64,000 nucleotides of DNA from Acidobacteria bacterium 13_1_20CM_3_53_8 (GTDB lineage Bacteria; Acidobacteriota; Blastocatellia; Pyrinomonadales; Pyrinomonadaceae). Numbering within the stretch: position 1 is the stretch's first letter; each line of letters opens with the position of its first letter. Both the position numbers and the translations under genes were made by a program. Where the stretch lies: NCBI GenBank assembly GCA_001920415.1, contig MNJR01000126.1, forward strand, positions 21,757-85,756. The letters are read 5' to 3'. The notes under the pieces were generated by a model. That model was not told where the DNA came from. It worked only from the letters and a program-made list of their open reading frames with translations, and ran no database searches. Shown one piece after another: positions 35,057 to 46,142 of this stretch.

Positions 35057-35584
35057 TCACTCTCCGCTGTTCGATTCATAAAAAAGATACTTGCGCCAGG
35101 TTTCGTCCGCTCTTCCAAGATAGCGCATGATCTGTCTGTTAACATGAAGCGAAAACCCACGAGGCCGTCTGAGCAGGTGCATGCCTGCTTCTTCAGGCGT
35201 GCGGCTGCCTTTCAGATGGTTGCAGCGCTTGCAGCAGGCTACCAGATTGTCCCATGTAGAATCTCCCCCGCGCGAGCGCGGCAGCACATGGTCAAGCGTC
35301 AATTCGGCGGGGGAAAACTGTTTGCCGCAATACTGGCACGTCGAATGGTCGCGCAGCAGAATGTTCTTGCGCGAGAGCGAGCGCCGCTCAAACGGAATGT
35401 GTATATATTCAATCAGTCGTATGACGGAAGGGGCATGGATAGAGAGCTTCGCCGAATGAAGCATGTGCCCGTTGTGCTCTTCGACGCGCGCGACTCCTTT
35501 GAAAATCATCACCACCGCGCGCCGCTCTGTGCACACGTTAATGGGTTCAAAAGATGCGTTCAGGACTAGAACTCGTCCGTTCAT
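35057..35584 (-). CDS. HNH endonuclease-domain protein
   Basis: The 175-residue protein starts at ATG 35584 ([15 protein letters not shown]) with SD GGAAGG; the longer frame at 35746 is rejected. Its N-terminal [10 protein letters not shown] segment is followed by an HNH core with [35 protein letters not shown] (two CxxC pairs for zinc). Widespread, poorly understood single-domain HNH proteins share this layout; nuclease activity is inferred from the motif. No restriction or phage partner nearby. Confidence 0.8.
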   Translation of the reverse strand: MNGRVLVLNASFEPINVCTERRAVVMIFKGVARVEEHNGHMLHSAKLSIHAPSVIRLIEYIHIPFERRSLSRKNILLRDHSTCQYCGKQFSPAELTLDHVLPRSRGGDSTWDNLVACCKRCNHLKGSRTPEEAGMHLLRRPRGFSLHVNRQIMRYLGRADETWRKYLFYESNSGE

Positions 35585-35702
35585 ACTGCCTTCCGATATT
35601 ACGCGAGTGCGCGCAAGGGTGTCAAAATTTCCCCCGCGCCGCCTACAGTTAGATGCACACTGAATGGCGCATGACAGCCCGAAACCCCAGTAAAAATGGC
35701 TT

Positions 35703-36650
35703 TTACGCGCCGCGAAAGCGGTCAGTGGCGTCAACCAAAGCGTCAACGATGCCAGGCTCGCTTATCGAATGCCCTGCGTCCGGTATGACTTTCAGTTCCG
35801 CTTCAGGCCATGCGCGATGCAACTCCCAAGCGCTTCTGATAGGGCACACAACGTCGTATCGCCCTTGCGCTATGACCCCAGGAATGTGCCGAATCTTCCC
35901 TACGTTTTCAATCAGAAAGTTTTCGGTCGGGAAGAAAGAGTTGTGCATGAAGTAATGGCACTCTATACGAGCGAAAGCGACTGCGAATTCAGGATCGCCA
36001 AAATGGTCAATCGCGTTCGGGTCTGGATGAAGCTTAGAAGTGCTCCCTTCCCAGATGCTCCACGCGCGCGCGGCTTCCAGACGAACATGCTCATCATCGC
36101 TCGTCAAACGTCTGTAATAGGCCGAGACCAAATCACTGCGCTCTTCCACTGGGATGATTTTCAGATACTCTTCCCACACGTCCGGGAAAATCCAGCTAGC
36201 GCCGTCCTGATAGAACCACTGAATCTCTTTCGGTCGGCAAAGGAAGATTCCGCGCAAGACTAATTGACGAACTCTGTCGGGATGAGTTTGCGCGTAAGCG
36301 AGCGCGAGCGTGCTGCCCCACGAGCCGCCGAACACTTGCCAGCTTTCAATTCCAAGATGCTCGCGTAAAGTTTCTATGTCCTCGACAAGATGCCACGTAG
36401 TATTCTCTTCCAACTCTGCATGCGGCGTTGACTTGCCTGAGCCGCGCTGGTCGAAGAGCACAATGCGGTAAGCCTTCGGATCATGGTAACGGCGATAATC
36501 CGGCACGACGCCGCCACCCGGCCCACCGTGCAGGAAAACAACGGGCTTGCCCTCTGGGTTTCCGCACTGTTCGTAATGAAGATTATGAATGGGCGAGACC
36601 TGAAGGCGTCCCTCACCGTAAGGCTCAATCGCGTCGTAGAGTCCTTTCAT
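35703..36650 (-). CDS. pip: Proline iminopeptidase
   Basis: S33 alpha/beta hydrolase that removes N-terminal proline from peptides. The oxyanion motif HGGPGGG, the nucleophile [13 protein letters not shown], the acid in GRYDVVCP and the His in [10 protein letters not shown] are all visible. Start ATG 36650 ([10 protein letters not shown]) gives 315 residues, the usual size; ATGs at 36659 and 36662 are alternatives, and none has a good SD. The longer frame (to 36779) runs into the GGATTGC hairpin. Confidence 0.9.
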   Translation of the reverse strand: MKGLYDAIEPYGEGRLQVSPIHNLHYEQCGNPEGKPVVFLHGGPGGGVVPDYRRYHDPKAYRIVLFDQRGSGKSTPHAELEENTTWHLVEDIETLREHLGIESWQVFGGSWGSTLALAYAQTHPDRVRQLVLRGIFLCRPKEIQWFYQDGASWIFPDVWEEYLKIIPVEERSDLVSAYYRRLTSDDEHVRLEAARAWSIWEGSTSKLHPDPNAIDHFGDPEFAVAFARIECHYFMHNSFFPTENFLIENVGKIRHIPGVIAQGRYDVVCPIRSAWELHRAWPEAELKVIPDAGHSISEPGIVDALVDATDRFRGA

Positions 36651-36697
36651 GCCCAACATCATACAGATGTCAGTAAAAAAAGTCAGGGGTCGGATTA

Positions 36698-36779
36698 ATT
36701 GCGGAATGCGGATTTCGGATTGCGGATTGAAAAGCTTGATTCTTAAATCCGCAATCCGAAATCCCAAATCCGCAATCAA
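36698..36779. repeat. Heptamer hairpin, GGATTGC family
   Basis: Left arm 36698-36730 (GGATTTCGGATTGCGGATT) and right arm 36745-36779 carry the same order of variant units in inverse. The loop GAAAAGCTTGATTC contains the AAAAGCTT core. Lies between comF and pip. Confidence 0.9.
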
Positions 36780-36796
36780 ACAGACTCCAGACTTTT

Positions 36797-37555
36797 TCAG
36801 ATTGGTCGTGCAACCGTTAGCACGAAGACATCTTGCGCCCCTGCGGAGAGGAGCGCGTCGGCGCAGGCCGAAACGGTTGCGCCTGTGGTGAGGACATCGT
36901 CAATTAGAAGTATTCGCTTGTTAGCTATAAGGCGCGGTCGCTCTACTCTGAATGCGTTCATGACGGACTCGCGACGCGACTGCGCATCCATGCCAGCGCG
37001 ATGTCTTTCCGTGCGCGTCTGGCGCACCAGGCTGTGTTCATCGAAAGGAAGTTTAGAAACGGAAGCTAGAGCTTTGCCAATCGCTGCTGCCTGATTGAAT
37101 CCGCGATTCCTGAATCTTTCAGCATGAAGCGGAACGGGAACGATTAGCGTCGCGTCACGAAGCGGAGCGCGCTTTTGCGCTTCCGATAAAAGAAGCGAGA
37201 GATGTTTTGAGACATGCGGCGAGCGTTTCAACTCCAGCACGGATGCTCTGAGCGCACCCTCATACACTCCGCACGCGCGAGCAACAGTGAAAGCTTCAGC
37301 GTCGCATCGGCGACAGCGAACCTCTTCCCTGTGCTCTTCGCCAATAATTCCCGTTGAGATTGCGCCGCACTTCCAACAAATAGTTTCAGTGCCATCGAAC
37401 ACGCGCGTCCCTTTCCAGCACGACTCGCATGCTACGCCATTGGCTCGCGCATCCACGCTGCCGCCGCAAACGGCGCAAAGCTGTGGGTAAACGAGAGCGA
37501 GCGCGGCGTCGTAAAGCGAGTTTGCGATTTGTGCTGTTCCAAGTGTAAAGCGCAT
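36797..37555 (-). CDS. comF: ComF family amidophosphoribosyltransferase-like protein
   Basis: A double zinc-ribbon N terminus (CAVCGG, CESC, CWKCG, CRRCD; residues 27-86) is followed by a type I phosphoribosyltransferase fold with the PRPP loop ILLIDDVLTTGATV (about residues 215-228). ComF proteins act in competence-related DNA processing. The 252-residue length is normal. Next to pip with a heptamer hairpin between them. Confidence 0.85.
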   Translation of the reverse strand: MRFTLGTAQIANSLYDAALALVYPQLCAVCGGSVDARANGVACESCWKGTRVFDGTETICWKCGAISTGIIGEEHREEVRCRRCDAEAFTVARACGVYEGALRASVLELKRSPHVSKHLSLLLSEAQKRAPLRDATLIVPVPLHAERFRNRGFNQAAAIGKALASVSKLPFDEHSLVRQTRTERHRAGMDAQSRRESVMNAFRVERPRLIANKRILLIDDVLTTGATVSACADALLSAGAQDVFVLTVARPI

Positions 37556-37598
37556 CTGTGTCCTGCGACGCGCGCGCGTCCTCGCAAAAATGAAAAGA

Positions 37599-37640
37599 GC
37601 CTCTAGCTATAGCGCAGGATTCCGCTCTATAGCTAGAGGC
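37599..37640 (-). terminator. Terminator of the dksA-like gene
   Basis: Perfect 14-bp stem GCCTCTAGCTATAG (37599-37612) with 37627-37640. On the minus strand it is followed by CTCTTTTCATTTTT, a U-rich tract, 32 nt past the dksA-like stop. A good intrinsic terminator. Confidence 0.75.
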
Positions 37641-37672
37641 CGCAGATTATTACATGCCGCGACTAAATTTTT

Positions 37673-38041
37673 CTACTCTTCATCTTCTGTCAGAAGCCCG
37701 CGCTCCTGTAAGTCCTGGCATCTGAGGCAATGGCGTGCCCAGGGCACAGCCTCAAGCCTCTTCTCCTGCACAGGCTCGCCGCAGTGTACGCATTCGCCAT
37801 ACTCGCCCTCTTCTATCCTATCAAGAGCCTCGTCAATCAACTCCAACAGCTTGCGATCATTCGCAGACATTGAGACCAGCAACTCTTTCGTGTAGGCGTT
37901 CGCGGCCATATCCGCAGGGTCTTGCGTGGCCTCTGAGTCGCGCTCGCGGCTGTACATCTCCGCCGCTTCGACCTGCCCAACAAGCCCCTCGCGCCGCGCG
38001 AGCAATCTATCTCTGTACGATTTAACTTTTCTCTTGTCCAT
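37673..38041 (-). CDS. DksA/TraR family zinc-finger protein
   Basis: A 122-residue protein with a helical N-terminal part ([20 protein letters not shown]) and the four-Cys finger CVHCGEPV...CLRCQD near residues 82-108, as in DksA/TraR/YteA-type RNA-polymerase-associated proteins. The acidic pair in the coiled-coil tip cannot be placed with certainty. Start ATG 38041; a GGAGGG sits 16 nt upstream, rather far. The ORF extension to 38107 is GGGATGA repeat. Confidence 0.8.
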   Translation of the reverse strand: MDKRKVKSYRDRLLARREGLVGQVEAAEMYSRERDSEATQDPADMAANAYTKELLVSMSANDRKLLELIDEALDRIEEGEYGECVHCGEPVQEKRLEAVPWARHCLRCQDLQERGLLTEDEE

Positions 38042-38070
38042 CTTTTCCGCTTCAATCCCTCCGGGTCTTG

Positions 38071-38185
38071 AAGGGATGAGGGATGAAATAGGTTGAATGA
38101 ATTGCACGTTGACGCAATCACTCCTTCTTATTCATCCCTCATCCCTCATCCTTCATCCCTCTTTTCATCCCTCATCCCTCATCCC
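38071..38185. repeat. Heptamer hairpin, GGGATGA family, with conserved loop
   Basis: Left arm 38071-38086; right arm 38130-38185 is longer, with a CTTTT break and seven inverse units. The loop TTGCACGTTGACGCAA and CACTCCTTCTTA matches the copy at 16640. The rlmH TAA directly adjoins the right arm. Confidence 0.9.
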
Positions 38186-38570
38186 TTACTTCTGGTACGG
38201 CAGACCGTGAATGATCGTGTACGCTCTGTAAAGCTGCTCGGCTAAAAGTACGCGAGCCATCTCGTGCGTCAGCGTCAGGCGCGAGAGCGACCAGCGCGCG
38301 TCTGCGCGTCTTATCACTCGCCGCCAGTTCCTGCGAACTCCACTCGCGCCCTTCTACATCTAGCAGAATGGCGAAAGTGTCAGCATGCAGCCCGCTTAAG
38401 ATGCGCCGACTCTCCTCTTCGATGCCTTCGCGCTCGTCACCGGATTTTGCCGCCGCAACTTCGCTTACATCACACCGCGCGAAGCGCGACAACCTTTTCA
38501 AATATTCTGCTGCGAGCGACCGCAGCCGCTCGTCCTTCGTCTTCCCCACCCAGATCAAGCGCAAACGCAT
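38186..38570 (-). pseudogene. rlmH: rlmH with internal deletion and frameshift
   Basis: RlmH is the SPOUT methyltransferase that modifies the 23S pseudouridine 1915 region. The N-terminal part reads normally (MRLRLIWVGKTKDERL to [17 protein letters not shown]), and the normal C terminus is present in another frame ([34 protein letters not shown] at 38186-38188). Between ELA and RAD about 25-30 residues are missing, including the IGGxxG part of the SAM-binding knot, and the frame is shifted. The gene therefore should not make active RlmH unless the assembly dropped bases. Confidence 0.8.
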
Positions 38571-38656
38571 GGGCGACTGAAAAGGGGAAATGGGTAAAAG
38601 GGGAAAAGGTTAAAAGGAAGAAACTTCATGCGAATTCATCTCTTCCTCTTCCCCTT

Positions 38657-39603
<947 letters not shown>

Positions 39604-39607
<4 letters not shown>

Positions 39608-40098
39608 GATTGCCGTCTTCTCAAAGAGCTTTCCGATTCATCTGCCAAATCAGTGGGGAGCGGCACGCGCGCGGCATCGCGCCACAACCTTTCAAGATCG
39701 TAGAAGCGTCGCGCCTTCTCCTCAAAAACGTGCACGACGAAATCGCCGTAATCAACCAGAATCCACTCCGCAGTCTTATAACCTTCCACGCGCGCGGCTC
39801 GCGTGCCCTCTTTCTTTAACTGCTCGACCACTTCATCGGCTATGGCCTGCACCTGCCGCTGGTTAGTGCCACTCGTTATCATGAAATAGTCCGTGAAGGT
39901 GGCAACCTCGCGCAGATCAAGCACGACTATATCTAGCGCCTTCTTGTCGCTCGAAGCACGCAAAGCCGTGCAGATTCGCGCATCGAGCGCTTCCGCGCAT
40001 TCGTCCGCCGCCGCTTGAGCCGCGTGCTTCTTAGCCTGTGCGCCTCTGGCCTGCTCTGGATGTAGAACCTTTTCTTTAATCGAAGAATTCTCTTTCAT
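39604..40098 (-). CDS. rsfS: Ribosome silencing factor RsfS
   Basis: RsfS (Iojap/DUF143) binds L14 and blocks subunit joining in starvation. The conserved core ALDIVVLDLREVATFTDYF, SGTNQRQVQAIADEV and WILVDYGDFVVHVF is present (about residues 55-140). An N-terminal extension of about 40 Ala/Lys/Glu-rich residues and a short C-terminal tail are extra. It overlaps nadD and the sigma-54 activator by 4 nt each (ATGA), the usual nadD-rsfS order. Confidence 0.9.
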
Positions 40099-40769
40099 GC
40101 TTCTCTGTAGAGTCTGTATTTCTCTATGTAATCCGCCACGCTCGGCGGAACTAATTTAGCAAGTTCGCGCGCTCGGCCACGCCGCGCTAACTGGCGCACC
40201 TGCGTGCTTGAAACGTCTTTCACCACAGCGTCGGTCACGAAAATTTTCTCGCCCGCGCTTTTTTCAACTTCATTCAAAATCCGCTCGCTGCTAGCTCCGC
40301 GAAGATCAATCACCCTGCTTTGAAACTCCTCGCCAACGTGCGCCGCATCAAGTTCGTAGCCGGGTCTGGTGACGACTATGTGATCCGACATTTCAAGCAC
40401 GCGCCGCCACTCGCGCCACGTCTGAATCTCTCGCCAGGAGTCCGCGCCCATCACTAAGAATAGCCGCGCGCTCTCCTTCATCTCACTCTGCAAGCGCGAA
40501 AGCGTCTCGACCGTGTAAGGTTTTTCCGGCGCGTCCAACTCTACGCTCGAAACACGAAGCCTCTCATCGTGCTCTGTTGCGAGCGCAAGCATGGCGTAAC
40601 GATGCCACGCGGAAGTCACATCACGCGATCTTTTGTGCGGCGCAAGCGTTGCCGGGATGAAAAGAACTTCGTCGAGCGCGAAAAGCTCCAGCAGTTTTTC
40701 CGCCACGCTCAAGTGGCCCAGGTGAACAGGGTCGAACGTCCCGCCGTAGAGAGCAATGCGCCTCTTCAT
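40095..40769 (-). CDS. nadD: Nicotinate-nucleotide adenylyltransferase
   Basis: NadD makes deamido-NAD from nicotinate mononucleotide and ATP. GGTFDPVHLGHL (residues 9-20) is the nucleotidyltransferase HxGH-type motif, MGADSW and the C-terminal SSTQVR complete the site. Length (224) is normal. The upstream spacer to obg is an ACGCGG octamer hairpin, so the linkage obg-nadD-rsfS is retained across it. Confidence 0.92.
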   Translation of the reverse strand: MKRRIALYGGTFDPVHLGHLSVAEKLLELFALDEVLFIPATLAPHKRSRDVTSAWHRYAMLALATEHDERLRVSSVELDAPEKPYTVETLSRLQSEMKESARLFLVMGADSWREIQTWREWRRVLEMSDHIVVTRPGYELDAAHVGEEFQSRVIDLRGASSERILNEVEKSAGEKIFVTDAVVKDVSSTQVRQLARRGRARELAKLVPPSVADYIEKYRLYREA

Positions 40770-40775
40770 AAAACT

Positions 40776-40923
40776 GGACGCGGAGACGCGGGGACGCGGC
40801 GACGCGGCGAAAAGAACAGATATTTTTTGATAAAGCTCTGCATAAGATTCGCTGCCGTTTCTCCTGAAACCTCACACGCTCGTTTCCTTCGCCGCGTCTC
40901 CGCGTCCCCGCGTCTCCGCGTCA
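40776..40923. repeat. Octamer-array hairpin ACGCGGNG (second copy)
   Basis: Left arm 40776-40814 (GGACGCGGAGACGCGG...) pairs with 40886-40923. The long loop holds about 70 nt of unrelated sequence. Period 8, as in the copy at 5551. It adjoins the obg TGA stop. Confidence 0.9.
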
Positions 40924-42055
<1,132 letters not shown>

Positions 42056-42139
42056 GAAAATGCGCCGCTCAGTTCGCTTCGTGTTAGAGCACACGGGCGC
42101 GGGCGGTCGCATTCAAAGCGGGTTTTTCGGGAAAACCCT

Positions 42140-42436
42140 CTACGCAGCACCCGCAGCCGCTGGCTCAGGTGCTGCCGCCGCGGCCTCCGGGTACACGCTT
42201 ATAAACTTGCCCTGTCGCCCCTTGTCCTCAAACTTAACGACGCCGTTAACGAGAGCGAAAAGCGTGTCGTCTTTTCCTCGACCAACGTTCTTGCCCGGTT
42301 TCCATTTAGTTCCGCGCTGGCGCGCCAGTATGTTGCCGCCTAGCACGCGCTCGCCGCCAAACTTCTTCAATCCCAATCTCTGCGAGTTTGAGTCGCGCCC
42401 GTTACGCGAAGAGCCTACGCCTTTTTTGTGTGCCAT
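42140..42436 (-). CDS. rpmA: 50S ribosomal protein L27
   Basis: Standard L27: [19 protein letters not shown] start, ATG 42436 with GGAG 8 nt upstream; the ORF extension to 42526 is GAGTCTG repeat. The family core ends at about residue 83 and a low-complexity Ala/Pro tail ([15 protein letters not shown]) follows. No cleavable N-terminal extension before the conserved residues. Follows rplU as usual. Confidence 0.95.
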   Translation of the reverse strand: MAHKKGVGSSRNGRDSNSQRLGLKKFGGERVLGGNILARQRGTKWKPGKNVGRGKDDTLFALVNGVVKFEDKGRQGKFISVYPEAAAAAPEPAAAGAA

Positions 42437-42455
42437 TGTCTTAACTCCAAAACAA

Positions 42456-42531
42456 AGTCGTGAGTCTGGAGTCTGGAGTCTGGAGTCAAAAGCTTTTCTT
42501 CTTCTGACTCCAGACTCCAGACTCACGACTA
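42456..42531. repeat. Heptamer hairpin, GAGTCTG family
   Basis: Left arm 42456-42487 (GTCTGGAGTCTGGAGTC) pairs with 42505-42530. The loop is CAAAAGCTTTTCTTCTTC. The rplU TAG stop is formed by the right arm (TAGTCGTGAG on the minus strand). A partial copy, GAGTCTGGAGTCAGAC, lies at 47208-47223. Confidence 0.9.
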
Positions 42532-42840
42532 ACCGATAGAATCAATCTTCAACGTCGTGTAGTTCTGGCGATGTCCGCGCGTTCGCTTGTACTGCTTGCG
42601 CCGCTTCTTTTTGAAGACGATTAGCTTCTCGCCGCGACCGTGATCCACGACCGTAGCGGTTACGCGCGCGCCCTCGACCGCAGGCGAACCGATTTTCGTT
42701 CCATCTTCACCGCCGTTAGCCACAAGCACTTCAAGCTCTACGGTTTCGCCAGCCTGCTTCTCAATAAGAGGCACACGAATGCTCTGGCCTTCCTCGACGC
42801 GGAACTGTTTACCGCCCGTTCTTATAATTACGAATGACAT
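42529..42840 (-). CDS. rplU: 50S ribosomal protein L21
   Basis: The 103-residue L21 starts at ATG 42840 ([19 protein letters not shown]); the alternative at 42864 is less likely. It has [25 protein letters not shown], the RNA-binding end of the family. Its TAG stop belongs to the GAGTCTG hairpin. Next to rpmA in the conserved order rplU-rpmA-obg. Confidence 0.95.
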   Translation of the reverse strand: MSFVIIRTGGKQFRVEEGQSIRVPLIEKQAGETVELEVLVANGGEDGTKIGSPAVEGARVTATVVDHGRGEKLIVFKKKRRKQYKRTRGHRQNYTTLKIDSIG

Positions 42841-42913
42841 CTTATTACCCCCGTCAGTGAGCAAAACCGACCACTGAAAAGTCTTTGATTATAAACGCAT
42901 TAGCCGGAATGCG

Positions 42914-44353
42914 TCAACGCGCCGACGAGATAGAGCGCACGTTCTCTCGCTCCGGTTTCTTCGCTAAAAAATGCTCCATGAATTTCGTAGAAAACTCACC
43001 CGCGCGAAAGTTTGCGTCATCCATGATTTTCAAGTGAAGCGGTATAGTCGTCTTGATTCCTTCGACCACCATTGCTTCCAGAGCGCGCCGCATACGAGCA
43101 ATAGCAAGCTCGCGCGTGCGCGCGTGAACGATCACTTTCGCTATCATAGAATCATAGAAAGGCGGCACGGTGTAGCCCTCGTAAGCCGCAGTATCAACGC
43201 GCACGCCTGGACCGCCCGGAAGATTGAAAGCCGTGATTTTGCCGGGCGAAGGAACAAACCGTTCAGGGTCTTCAGCGTTGATGCGACACTCAATCGCATG
43301 CCCCACTATGAGAACGTCTTCCTGCGCGTAACCTAATTCGTCGCCCTCTGCGATTCTAATCTGGTTGCGCACAATGTCTGCGAGCGTGACCATCTCTGTA
43401 ACGGGATGTTCGACCTGTATGCGCGTGTTCATCTCCATGAAGTAAAAACGCTTGTCTTCGTCCAGCAAGAATTCGAACGTGCCCGCGTTCGCATAACCGA
43501 TTCGTTTGCAAGCCGTGACGGCGGCCTCGCCCATACGCTCACGCAAGTCCGGCGTCAAAACGGGCGACGGCGCTTCTTCCAAAAGTTTTTGATGACGTCG
43601 CTGAATCGTGCACTCGCGCTCGCCCAAATGGACGCAGTTGCCGTGCTCGTCTGCCATCACCTGAATCTCTATGTGACGCGGGCGCTCTATGTATCGCTCT
43701 ATGTAGATGTCGCCGTTTTTGAAAGCGGCTTCGGCTTCATTAGAAGCGGTCTCAAGCGCATGGCCTAGTTCGCTTTCAGCGCGCACGATGCGCATGCCGC
43801 GCCCACCGCCGCCAGCAGCGGCCTTCACAATCACAGGATAGCCAATATCGCGCGCAAGCCGCCTGGCCTCGTCTTCGGATTCAAGCGATTCGGGGCTGCC
43901 GGGCAAGATAGGCACGCCAGCCTCTTTCATAGCTCGACGCGCTTCGACCTTGTCGCCCATCAAGCGAATCACGTCCGAGCGCGGGCCAATGAACTTGATA
44001 TTGCACGCCTCGCAGATTTCTGCGAAGTAAGATGATTCAGCAAGAAAGCCGTAGCCGGGATGAATCGCGTCAACGTTCGCAATCTCTGCGGCGCTGATGA
44101 CTGCCGGGATGTTCAGATAACTTTGAGCAGAAGGCGCAGGGCCTATGCAGATGGCTTCGTCTGCGAAGCGCACATGAAGAGAATCGCGGTCGGCTTCGGA
44201 GTGAACGGCGACCGTTCGTATTCCCATCTCCTTGCACGTCCATATAATACGGCAGGCAATCTCGCCCCTGTTCGCAATCAGAATCTTGCGAAACCGCCGC
44301 GTGCCCTGCATCGCCGACGAACTTTTAGGAACGAGCTTGTACGTCTTCTGCAT
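42914..44353 (-). CDS. accC: Acetyl-CoA carboxylase, biotin carboxylase subunit
   Basis: AccC carboxylates biotin on AccB with ATP and bicarbonate. The ATP-grasp motifs are visible: [51 protein letters not shown]. The 479-residue length includes an N-terminal extension of about 20 residues ([13 protein letters not shown]); ATG 44311 would give the conventional [12 protein letters not shown] start. The CAGTTTT hairpin ends nine bases before ATG 44353. Forms a pair with accB. Confidence 0.93.
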   Translation of the reverse strand: MQKTYKLVPKSSSAMQGTRRFRKILIANRGEIACRIIWTCKEMGIRTVAVHSEADRDSLHVRFADEAICIGPAPSAQSYLNIPAVISAAEIANVDAIHPGYGFLAESSYFAEICEACNIKFIGPRSDVIRLMGDKVEARRAMKEAGVPILPGSPESLESEDEARRLARDIGYPVIVKAAAGGGGRGMRIVRAESELGHALETASNEAEAAFKNGDIYIERYIERPRHIEIQVMADEHGNCVHLGERECTIQRRHQKLLEEAPSPVLTPDLRERMGEAAVTACKRIGYANAGTFEFLLDEDKRFYFMEMNTRIQVEHPVTEMVTLADIVRNQIRIAEGDELGYAQEDVLIVGHAIECRINAEDPERFVPSPGKITAFNLPGGPGVRVDTAAYEGYTVPPFYDSMIAKVIVHARTRELAIARMRRALEAMVVEGIKTTIPLHLKIMDDANFRAGEFSTKFMEHFLAKKPERENVRSISSAR

Positions 44354-44362
44354 CCCGAAAAA

Positions 44363-44458
44363 CAGTTTTCAGTTTTAAGTTTTCAGTTTTAAGTTTTCAG
44401 TTGGTCGGTAATCAGCTTGAGCCGAAAGCTTTTTCTGAAAACTGAAAACTGAAAACTA
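44363..44458. repeat. Heptamer hairpin, CAGTTTT family
   Basis: Left arm 44363-44400, with AAGTTTT variants, pairs with 44435-44458. The loop holds CCGAAAGCTTTTTCTG. The accB TAG stop lies in the right arm. Confidence 0.9.
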
Positions 44459-45070
44459 TGTTTTAATCCCGAAGAGCGGCTGGCCGTATTCGACTGGCTG
44501 ACCGTTCTCAACATAAATCTTTGTGACCTCGCCGCGCACATCCGATTGAATCTCGTTCATAAGCTTCATGGCTTCGATGATGCAGACGATAGTGTCTGTT
44601 TCTACGTGGCTGCCGATGCGAACGAAAGGCTCTGTGGTTGGCGACGGCGCGCGATAGAAAGTTCCGACAATGGGCGAGGGTATGATATGCAAATCCTCTT
44701 CGGCCTGAGCTACTGTCTGCTGCTCGGCTGGCTGCGACGCGCCGCCCGTCGCCTGCTGTTGCGTCGTAGGTGTCGGGATAAAGTTGCCGGGCGCGATTAT
44801 GTCTGGCGTGCGGTTGCTGCTCAGTCGAATGTGAAAGTCGCCGCGCTGCAATTCAAATTCCGTCAGGCCGTTCTCTTTAATCAACTGAACAAGCTCGCGC
44901 ACCTCGTTCATGTTGATGGAAGCATCCGGGCGAGGCTGAGCGGACGGTTGCTGTTGTTGAGGGCGATGATGACGGCGGCGGCCACGATCTCGCCTGCTCG
45001 ATTCAGACGATTGTGCGCCCGAAGTCTCCTTCTCGGCGCTCGCCGCTTGCGGCGTCTCTTGTTCGCTCAT
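44456..45070 (-). CDS. accB: Acetyl-CoA carboxylase, biotin carboxyl carrier protein
   Basis: The biotinyl domain occupies about residues 128-204, with the biotinylation site [10 protein letters not shown] basic, Gln/Pro-rich linker ([16 protein letters not shown]) and the [21 protein letters not shown] segment precede it. ATG 45070 has SD GGAGGTCGAAAGG; longer starts are rejected. Its TAG stop is part of the CAGTTTT hairpin. Confidence 0.93.
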   Translation of the reverse strand: MSEQETPQAASAEKETSGAQSSESSRRDRGRRRHHRPQQQQPSAQPRPDASINMNEVRELVQLIKENGLTEFELQRGDFHIRLSSNRTPDIIAPGNFIPTPTTQQQATGGASQPAEQQTVAQAEEDLHIIPSPIVGTFYRAPSPTTEPFVRIGSHVETDTIVCIIEAMKLMNEIQSDVRGEVTKIYVENGQPVEYGQPLFGIKT

Positions 45071-45140
45071 CCTTTCGACCTCCGAACGTGGTGCTGACAT
45101 GACATTCGCGCCCCCACTTTCCACGCGCATAAAGTTAAAA

Positions 45141-45184
45141 GCCCCAAGCCACCGTGAGCGCACGCGCCGAAGGTCATTTGGGGC
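45141..45184 (-). terminator. Candidate terminator after rplQ
   Basis: On the minus strand GCCCCAA pairs with TTGGGGC (45178-45184 with 45141-45147), with ACC/GGT pairing further in, and TTTTAACTTT follows. This would end the ribosomal cluster before accB. Sequence-based only. Confidence 0.5.
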
Positions 45185-45193
45185 TGGTTAGAA

Positions 45194-45277
45194 CAGTTTT
45201 CAGTTTTTAGTTTTCAGTTTTCAGAAAGAAGCGCGCAGGCTTTTAACTGAAAACTGAAAACTAAAAACTGAAAACTG
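45194..45277. repeat. Heptamer hairpin, CAGTTTT family
   Basis: Left arm 45194-45224, loop AAAGAAGCGCGCAGGCTTTT, right arm 45247-45277. Both arms carry the unit order CAGTTTT-CAGTTTTT-AGTTTT. Eight bases from the rplQ stop. Confidence 0.92.
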
Positions 45278-45285
45278 CTCTTTGC

Positions 45286-46008
45286 TTATTCCGTCTCTTT
45301 CTCTTCGGCTGTTGACTCGGTCTTGCGCGAGCGGGATGCGCCCTTTGACTTGGCCTCGCCTGATTCTACTTTCTCTTCGCCCTTGCCACGTGCTTTCGTG
45401 GTCTCTTCCTTCTCGGAAGTACGGTCGGCCTTGCGCCCGCCGCGTCGTCCGCCCTCGGCGGCTTTCGATTCACTAGCCTTCGCAGTCTTCTTGCCCGAAG
45501 ACTTCGCGCGCTTCTTCTGCGACTCAACGCTCGCGCGTTCGCGCGGGTTGTCAACCAACTCTATTATCGCAAGCTCCGCGTTATCGCCGACGCGGTGACC
45601 CAACTTGATGATGCGCGTGTAACCGCCCGGACGATCCTTGTAACGCTCGCCAAGTTCGTCGAAGAGTCGTTTCAGCGCAGCGACGCCAGCCGTGCGCGGC
45701 GCGCGCCCCTGCGTGCTTCGCGTTCCAGTTGAAACAGCCTGCTGACGATTGCCTGCATGAAAGAAGCTCGCAGCCTGACGGCGAAGATGCACGGATTGAG
45801 CCGCAGTGTCATCGCCTTCAAGGTTCTGCGCGCGGCGCGCGCACGTGATGACGCGCTCCACGAACGGCCTAAGCTCCTTAGCCTTCGGCAGCGTCGTGAT
45901 GATGCGTTCCTCGCGCGAGTTGATCAAGGATGTCGCCAGATTGCGCAGCAGAGAGATGCGATGCTCCGTCGTGCGCCCAAGTTTACGATGTGCCTTTAAG
46001 TGCCTCAT
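45286..46008 (-). CDS. rplQ: 50S ribosomal protein L17 with insertion and long basic tail
   Basis: The L17 core ([52 protein letters not shown]) spans residues 1-150 but is interrupted by a Gln/Arg-rich insert of about 30 residues ([18 protein letters not shown]). It is followed by a Lys/Ala/Ser/Glu tail of about 90 residues. Usual L17 is about 120 residues against 240 here. No SD: the GGATTTT hairpin ends one base before the ATG. Confidence 0.92.
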   Translation of the reverse strand: MRHLKAHRKLGRTTEHRISLLRNLATSLINSREERIITTLPKAKELRPFVERVITCARRAQNLEGDDTAAQSVHLRRQAASFFHAGNRQQAVSTGTRSTQGRAPRTAGVAALKRLFDELGERYKDRPGGYTRIIKLGHRVGDNAELAIIELVDNPRERASVESQKKRAKSSGKKTAKASESKAAEGGRRGGRKADRTSEKEETTKARGKGEEKVESGEAKSKGASRSRKTESTAEEKETE

Positions 46009-46009
46009 G

Positions 46010-46138
46010 ATTTTGGATTTTAGATTTTGGATTTTGGATTTTGGATTGAAGGCGGCAACTCAATTGTTGAGATTTTGAACTATGTATTGAGCGATGACTC
46101 AAGCTTTAATCCAAAATCTAAAATCCAAAATCCAAAAT
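46010..46138. repeat. Heptamer hairpin, GGATTTT family
   Basis: Left arm 46010-46048 (five to six units) pairs with 46108-46138. Loop about 60 nt, ending in AAGCTTTAATCC. Between rpoA and rplQ, touching the rplQ ATG. Confidence 0.92.
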
Positions 46139-46142
46139 GGTC

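Noticed and set aside
36651..36779. N-terminal extension of the proline iminopeptidase frame
   Set aside because: The extra residues are encoded by the GGATTGC hairpin and no other family member has them.
38172..38570. Taking the 132-codon frame as intact RlmH
   Set aside because: The C-terminal part ([12 protein letters not shown] onward) is out of frame; the true C terminus lies in the next frame.
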